A stretch of DNA of 7,332 nt from positions 7,463-14,794 of the forward strand of contig DKXC01000017.1 of the NCBI GenBank assembly GCA_002492045.1, in the 5' to 3' direction. This DNA is from Micrococcaceae bacterium UBA7136. GTDB taxonomy: Bacteria > Actinomycetota > Actinomycetes > Actinomycetales > Micrococcaceae. How positions within the stretch are numbered: the stretch's first letter is position 1; every line of letters begins with the position of its first letter. Shown here in pieces: positions 5,753-7,332 of the stretch. The notes beneath the pieces were generated by a model. The model had not been told where the DNA came from, searched no databases, and saw only the letters and a program-made list of their open reading frames with translations. A program made the position numbers and the translations under genes.

Positions 5753-6697
5753 CTATGAGGGGTTAAGGGTCAGGTAGCAGGTGCCAGAAGCATCCTGCTC
5801 CACCTGAGAACGGGTCAGGGTCACCTGCCGCCGCTTAGACAAGAAGGCAACCGAGCTAGAGGAGGCTGCCAGCTCCCGCAGCAGGCACATAACACCGGGG
5901 GCTACCAGCTCCTGGAAGGGCACCCCCCGGGTATCGGGCTGATCAATCTCATCGCCCAAAGCTAGGCTCAGCGGGTTCTCAACCACCTGACGGGCAGGCA
6001 CCCAGCCGCCCCAGACGCCCTTACCCTCCAGCAGGGTGGGGCTCTGGCCTACCGGCAGGGCGGCAGCAAAATAGTGCATGTCGTAGCGCTTATGGTAAAA
6101 ATCTGGCGACTGCCAACGGGCCAGGGGCTTGAGCAGGTCAGCCTGAATCTTAAAGCCCCGTTGGCTCAGGTAGTCAGAGAAGGACTTCTCTTGGCTGGCA
6201 ATCCGCTGGCGGGTCACCATGCACTTCTGGGTGCTCGCAGCGTCCAGGGAGCAGGCCTCCCCTTCGCGGCTGGCCAGCAGAATACCGGTCTCTTCAAAGA
6301 CCTCCCGGACGGCCGTCACCACCAGGGCCTGGGCCTGGCCCAGGTCTTCCCGGTCAAAGGCCTTGGCCCAGCAGACAGCATTGGGGTTAGACCAGGGCAC
6401 CGGGTCGAAGTCCTGGGCAACAGCCAGCCCACCGGGGAAGGCCAGTCTGCCCAGGGGTGACTTGTAGCGGTAGGTCATGTAGGCTTCTGGCCCCTGCTTG
6501 CCGTCCCGCACAAAGACCGTGGCTGCCGCCAGCTTGGCCTTGCGCTCAGGGACCTGGCCTTCTGCTAGCCAGCTACGGGCAGAGTCCTGCAAGGAGGCAG
6601 GGATGGGGTGGGTCAGCTGAGCTAGGGCCGGGCTCTTTGCGGCCGGGCGGGCAGCTGACGTCCGGGCAGGAACCTGCTTGAGAGAACCGGTGTACAT
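5753..6697 (-). CDS. NUDIX hydrolase, NUDT19-like (possible CoA diphosphatase)
   Basis: A 314-residue hydrolase of diphosphates linked to a second moiety. The fold's conserved start FPGGL is at 87-91 and the catalytic core REVFEETGI at 131-139 (metal-binding Glu132, Glu135, Glu136). Between the Gly of PGG and the Arg there are 41 residues where the standard NUDIX box has 14, so about 27 residues are inserted. A split box of this kind is characteristic of the NUDT19/RP2p group, whose animal members hydrolyse CoA and acyl-CoA. That substrate is an inference here. The first 50 residues are Ala/Pro/Ser-rich and may not all be translated or folded. The ATG at 6697 is 11 bases after the ridA stop, and its Shine-Dalgarno AAGG (spacer 9) overlaps that stop codon (TAAGG), indicating translational coupling. 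The membrane-protein gene follows 21 bases downstream. Confidence 0.88.
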   Translation of the reverse strand: MYTGSLKQVPARTSAARPAAKSPALAQLTHPIPASLQDSARSWLAEGQVPERKAKLAAATVFVRDGKQGPEAYMTYRYKSPLGRLAFPGGLAVAQDFDPVPWSNPNAVCWAKAFDREDLGQAQALVVTAVREVFEETGILLASREGEACSLDAASTQKCMVTRQRIASQEKSFSDYLSQRGFKIQADLLKPLARWQSPDFYHKRYDMHYFAAALPVGQSPTLLEGKGVWGGWVPARQVVENPLSLALGDEIDQPDTRGVPFQELVAPGVMCLLRELAASSSSVAFLSKRRQVTLTRSQVEQDASGTCYLTLNPS

Positions 6698-6708
6698 GAG
6701 AGAAAACC

Positions 6709-7182
6709 TTAGGCGAACTCCACCATAATTTCGACTTCAACCGGGGAGTCTAGGGGCAGAACCGGCACGCCCACAGCAGAGCGGGCGTGGACGCCAGCCT
6801 CACCAAAGATTTCACCCAGTAGCAGGGAGGCGCCGTTGACCACAGCGGGCTGGCCGGTGAAGGAAGGGTCAGAGGCCACGAAGCCAACCACCTTGACCAC
6901 CCGGGTAATACGGTCGAGGTCGCCAATAACAGACTTAACGGCGGCCAGGGCGTTAAGCAGGCAGAGGGCTGCCAGCTCCTGGGCCTGGTCGGGGGCCACG
7001 AAGCCTTCCTTACCTTCGGCTACCTTGCCGGTGGCCGGTAGCTTACCCTCGACGAAGGGCAGCTGGCCCGAGGTGTAGACCTGGTTTCCGCTGATAACAG
7101 CCGGAACATAGGCGGCAACCGGGGCAGCCAGCTGGGGCAGCTCGTAACCTAGCTGACGGATGCGTTCTTCAATCTGAGACAC
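6709..7182 (-). CDS. RidA/YjgF/YER057c/UK114 family protein (actinobacterial Rv3678c-like)
   Basis: A 157-residue protein from the GTG at 7182, which gives the family-like start MSQIEERIRQLGYELP. The reading frame stays open to a GTG at 7215, but that start has no Shine-Dalgarno, while AAAGG lies 11 bases before 7182. RidA proteins are trimeric cytosolic enzymes that hydrolyse reactive enamine/imine intermediates released by PLP enzymes. In this numbering VYTSGQLP is at 35-42, ALAAVKSVIGDLDRI at 78-92, the carboxylate-binding Arg134 within HARSAVGV and the conserved acidic Glu151 in VEVEIMVEF. The Arg equivalent to E. coli RidA Arg105 is therefore kept. The protein is longer than archetypal RidA (about 130 aa) and matches the actinobacterial subgroup found next to crp; deaminase activity of that subgroup is less certain. 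It heads the NUDIX and membrane-protein genes. Confidence 0.92.
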   Translation of the reverse strand: MSQIEERIRQLGYELPQLAAPVAAYVPAVISGNQVYTSGQLPFVEGKLPATGKVAEGKEGFVAPDQAQELAALCLLNALAAVKSVIGDLDRITRVVKVVGFVASDPSFTGQPAVVNGASLLLGEIFGEAGVHARSAVGVPVLPLDSPVEVEIMVEFA

Positions 7183-7213
7183 CTTGTAAGAAACCTTTCT
7201 GCTCTGTCCCCTC

Positions 7214-7227
7214 ACCGCTCAAGCGGT
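7214..7227. promoter_or_regulatory. 14-base palindrome upstream of the RidA-family gene
   Basis: ACCGCT-CA-AGCGGT is a perfect palindrome 31 bases before the GTG start. On the minus strand it overlaps TTGACC (7230-7225), a possible -35, but I see no matching -10. A hairpin with a two-base loop is unlikely, so a dimeric repressor or activator site is the more natural reading. The regulator is unknown. Confidence 0.35.
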
Positions 7228-7230
7228 CAA

Positions 7231-7279
7231 GGGGAAGAAAGAACCGGGCCTCTAGCCCTCTGGGGCCAGCTACCCGGTT
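7231..7279 (-). terminator. Hairpin terminator downstream of the DUF4177-like gene
   Basis: Read on the minus strand, AACCGGG (7279-7273) pairs with CCCGGTT (7248-7242), and inner TAGC/GCTA pairing is also possible with a bulge. The pyrimidine-rich run CTTTCTTCCCC follows. The hairpin begins 12 bases after the DUF4177 stop. The T-tract is interrupted by C, so termination may be partial and some read-through into the RidA-family gene is possible. Confidence 0.5.
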
Positions 7280-7291
7280 ATTTTGCCCCGT

Positions 7292-7332
7292 TTAGGAGGC
7301 CTTAGGACGCTTAAAGTAAGCGATGGGGTTGC
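7292..7332 (-). CDS. DUF4177-like small protein, C-terminal end only
   Basis: The last 12 complete codons before TAA (7294-7292) read NPIAYFKRPKAS; the rest lies beyond the right edge. Small actinobacterial DUF4177 proteins (about 50-60 aa, found beside the RidA-like gene near crp) typically end with a strand like NxxAYxKRP/E. The identification rests on this short match and on gene order. The function of the family is unknown. Confidence 0.6.
   Translation of the reverse strand, partial: NPIAYFKRPKAS

Noticed and set aside
7183..7215. RidA-family start at GTG 7215
   Set aside because: No Shine-Dalgarno precedes it, it would overlap the palindrome, and the 11 extra residues do not look like family sequence.

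Overview
The window looks like a chromosomal segment of a fairly GC-rich Gram-positive actinobacterium. The strongest clue is the gene set DUF4177 - RidA-type - NUDIX - Crp/GlxR regulator - MarP. This resembles the conserved crp/marP neighbourhood of actinobacteria (Rv3671c to Rv3678A in Mycobacterium tuberculosis). From memory of such proteins, the wording of the Crp, RidA-like and NUDT19-like proteins fits Micrococcales best, and a Micrococcaceae member such as Rothia is my best guess. That assignment is an inference and was not tested by any search.

Layout, left to right. Positions 2-256 hold the 3' end of a periplasmic-adaptor (HlyD/MacA-like) gene. It overlaps by ATGA a complete MacB-type ABC exporter (253-2241), so the two form a two-gene efflux operon. 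A roughly 130-base intergenic stretch follows, dominated by a GC-rich, multi-hairpin inverted-repeat element (about 2257-2344). Next is aroQ (2375-2836, + strand), a type II 3-dehydroquinase of the shikimate pathway. It converges, with only 21 bases between stop codons, on marP (2858-4027, - strand), a four-helix CvpA-type membrane anchor fused to a trypsin-like serine protease. marP is divergent from the Crp/GlxR-type cAMP-responsive regulator gene (4348-5025, + strand). The 320-base region between them holds a 15-base palindrome next to marP and a 10-bp-stem hairpin in front of crp. crp ends in tandem stops and a strong intrinsic terminator (5058-5099).

The right half is a minus-strand gene string read from the right edge. 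It comprises the last codons of a DUF4177-like gene (7292-7332), a hairpin terminator, a palindrome, a RidA-family gene (6709-7182), a NUDT19-like NUDIX hydrolase whose Shine-Dalgarno overlaps the ridA stop (5753-6697), and an unrecognised three-helix membrane protein of lower GC (5144-5731).

Functionally this is mostly housekeeping and stress physiology: metabolite damage control (RidA family), nucleotide/CoA-type pyrophosphate hydrolysis (NUDIX), acid and oxidative stress proteolysis (MarP) and global cAMP-type regulation, with an exporter and one aromatic amino acid gene beside it. I see no mobile element, CRISPR array, phage gene or tRNA/rRNA. I found no clearly new system. The parts that deserve a second look are the orphan membrane protein, the structured repeat before aroQ, the hairpin in the crp leader and the changed gene content of an otherwise conserved locus.
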